The notes beneath the pieces are model-generated. The model did not search any database, was not told where the DNA came from, and was given only the letters and a program-made list of their open reading frames with translations. This document shows positions 6,094 to 6,433 of a stretch of DNA of 6,433 nt, one piece after another (the stretch's first letter is position 1; every line of letters starts with the position of its first letter). Origin of the DNA: Desulfonatronospira sp. (GTDB lineage: Bacteria; Desulfobacterota; Desulfovibrionia; Desulfovibrionales; Desulfonatronovibrionaceae). The translations under genes and the position numbers were made by a program. The stretch covers positions 1 through 6,433 of the forward strand of contig PWSL01000045.1 in assembly GCA_003563255.1 (NCBI GenBank), written 5' to 3'.

Positions 6094-6120
6094 GTGCTAT
6101 TATTTAATAAATCATAACAC
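6094..6120 (-). promoter_or_regulatory. NikR-like operator of the methyltransferase gene
   Basis: This is a 27-bp imperfect palindrome with 11 of 13 pairs matched. On the - strand it reads GTGTTAT-N13-ATAGCAC with an AT-rich centre. From memory, the NikR operator described for Geobacter is GTGTTAC-N13/14-GTAACAC; this site differs at the last base of the left half and at two bases of the right half. Shifted, positions 6090-6117 read GTATGT-N16-TCATAA, matching the E. coli NikR consensus GTATGA-N16-TCATAC at 10 of 12 positions. The palindrome covers the -10 box and the expected transcription start, the right place for a repressor. No NikR gene is in the window. Confidence 0.6.
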
Positions 6121-6139
6121 AAAATGATAATGAGGTCAA
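6111..6139 (-). promoter_or_regulatory. Sigma70 promoter of the methyltransferase gene
   Basis: On the - strand, TTGACC (6134-6139) is followed after exactly 17 nt by TATGAT (6111-6116), matching the consensus at 5 of 6 positions in each box. Transcription should start near 6104, about 28 nt before the ATG. A Shine-Dalgarno AGGAG (6080-6084 on the + numbering) lies in this leader. Confidence 0.75.
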
Positions 6140-6430
6140 CAAAAACATGCTGTTCGTCATGTCTTTCCAGGTTACCTGCAATTTTGCCTGCAACCAACAA
6201 GCATAATTTTGGACAAGCATTTATGGTGGACTATCAACGGCCCATCAAGACGCCACAGCCTGAACGACTGGCTGATGCCTTTTCCTTGCGGGTCCTGTCA
6301 CGCCTGTGGCGAGATTGAATGCAGCGACAGCTGCCCTGAAAGGATTCAACTGGGGTCTTATTCCCGCAAGGAAAAAACATGCTTCTTCAATCTCTTTTAT
6401 CTGTGTCAATCTGCCTGCCCGGTGAAATAG
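6134..6430 (+). other. Cysteine-rich open frame without a convincing start
   Basis: This + strand frame stays open for 98 codons after a TGA at 6131-6133 and ends at TAG 6428-6430. It has no ATG with a ribosome binding site. The first usable starts are TTG 6209 (73 aa) and ATG 6275 (51 aa), both poorly placed. Counting from 6209, the product would have eight Cys, with CGSCHACG (27-34) and C38 and C42 spaced like a metal or iron-sulfur site, and more at 58, 66 and 70. The upstream part overlaps the methyltransferase promoter on the other strand. I do not recognise it. It may be a remnant of a gene, a small metal-binding protein or chance. Nothing else coding is seen in 6140-6433. Confidence 0.25.
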
Positions 6431-6433
6431 ACA

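Noticed and set aside
6223..6318. Small frame starting at ATG 6223
   Set aside because: It is only 31 codons with a weak upstream GGA and no recognisable motif.

Overview
This window most likely comes from a bacterium of the deltaproteobacterial sulfate- or metal-reducing type (Desulfovibrionales-like). That placement is inference: moderate GC, E. coli-like sigma70 and Shine-Dalgarno signals, a Nik-type transporter, and GGGGAC-ended intergenic hairpins of a kind I associate with such genomes. Nothing in the window fixes the taxon.

Layout. Positions 1-537 hold no gene. They contain two GGGGAC...GTCCCC hairpins (6-89 and 314-385) in opposite orientation, three copies of a 14-16 bp core (AAAGTGTCGCTGTAGT type), a tandem 8-bp repeat, weak promoter candidates and a leader with a small hairpin just before the first ribosome binding site. 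Positions 538-5361 are a tightly packed five-gene operon on the + strand for a family-5 (peptide/nickel/opine type) ABC importer: an exported binding protein, two permeases and two ATPases. Gene sizes (513, 316, 273, 258 and 243 aa) and order match NikABCDE. Three of the four junctions are 4-bp stop/start overlaps and the fourth is a 12-bp gap, which indicates translational coupling. Positions 5336-6076 encode a class I SAM-dependent methyltransferase on the - strand. Its end overlaps the end of the last ATPase gene by 26 bp. Positions 6077-6139 hold its promoter. The remaining ~290 bases contain no gene I can assign, only a cysteine-rich open frame without a good start.

How the parts may work together. 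The methyltransferase promoter (TTGACC-N17-TATGAT) is covered by a 27-bp imperfect palindrome, GTGTTAT-N13-ATAGCAC. As I remember them, this resembles the NikR operator type of Geobacter. Shifted by a few bases, it also matches the E. coli type GTATGA-N16-TCATAC at 10 of 12 positions. A nickel-responsive methyltransferase facing a Nik-type importer suggests that the enzyme makes or modifies a small metal ligand, or otherwise serves nickel handling. The binding protein appears to lack the His and Arg that E. coli NikA uses around its nickel-chelator ligand, so its cargo may be a different metal complex. This link is inference and is the most interesting idea in the window.
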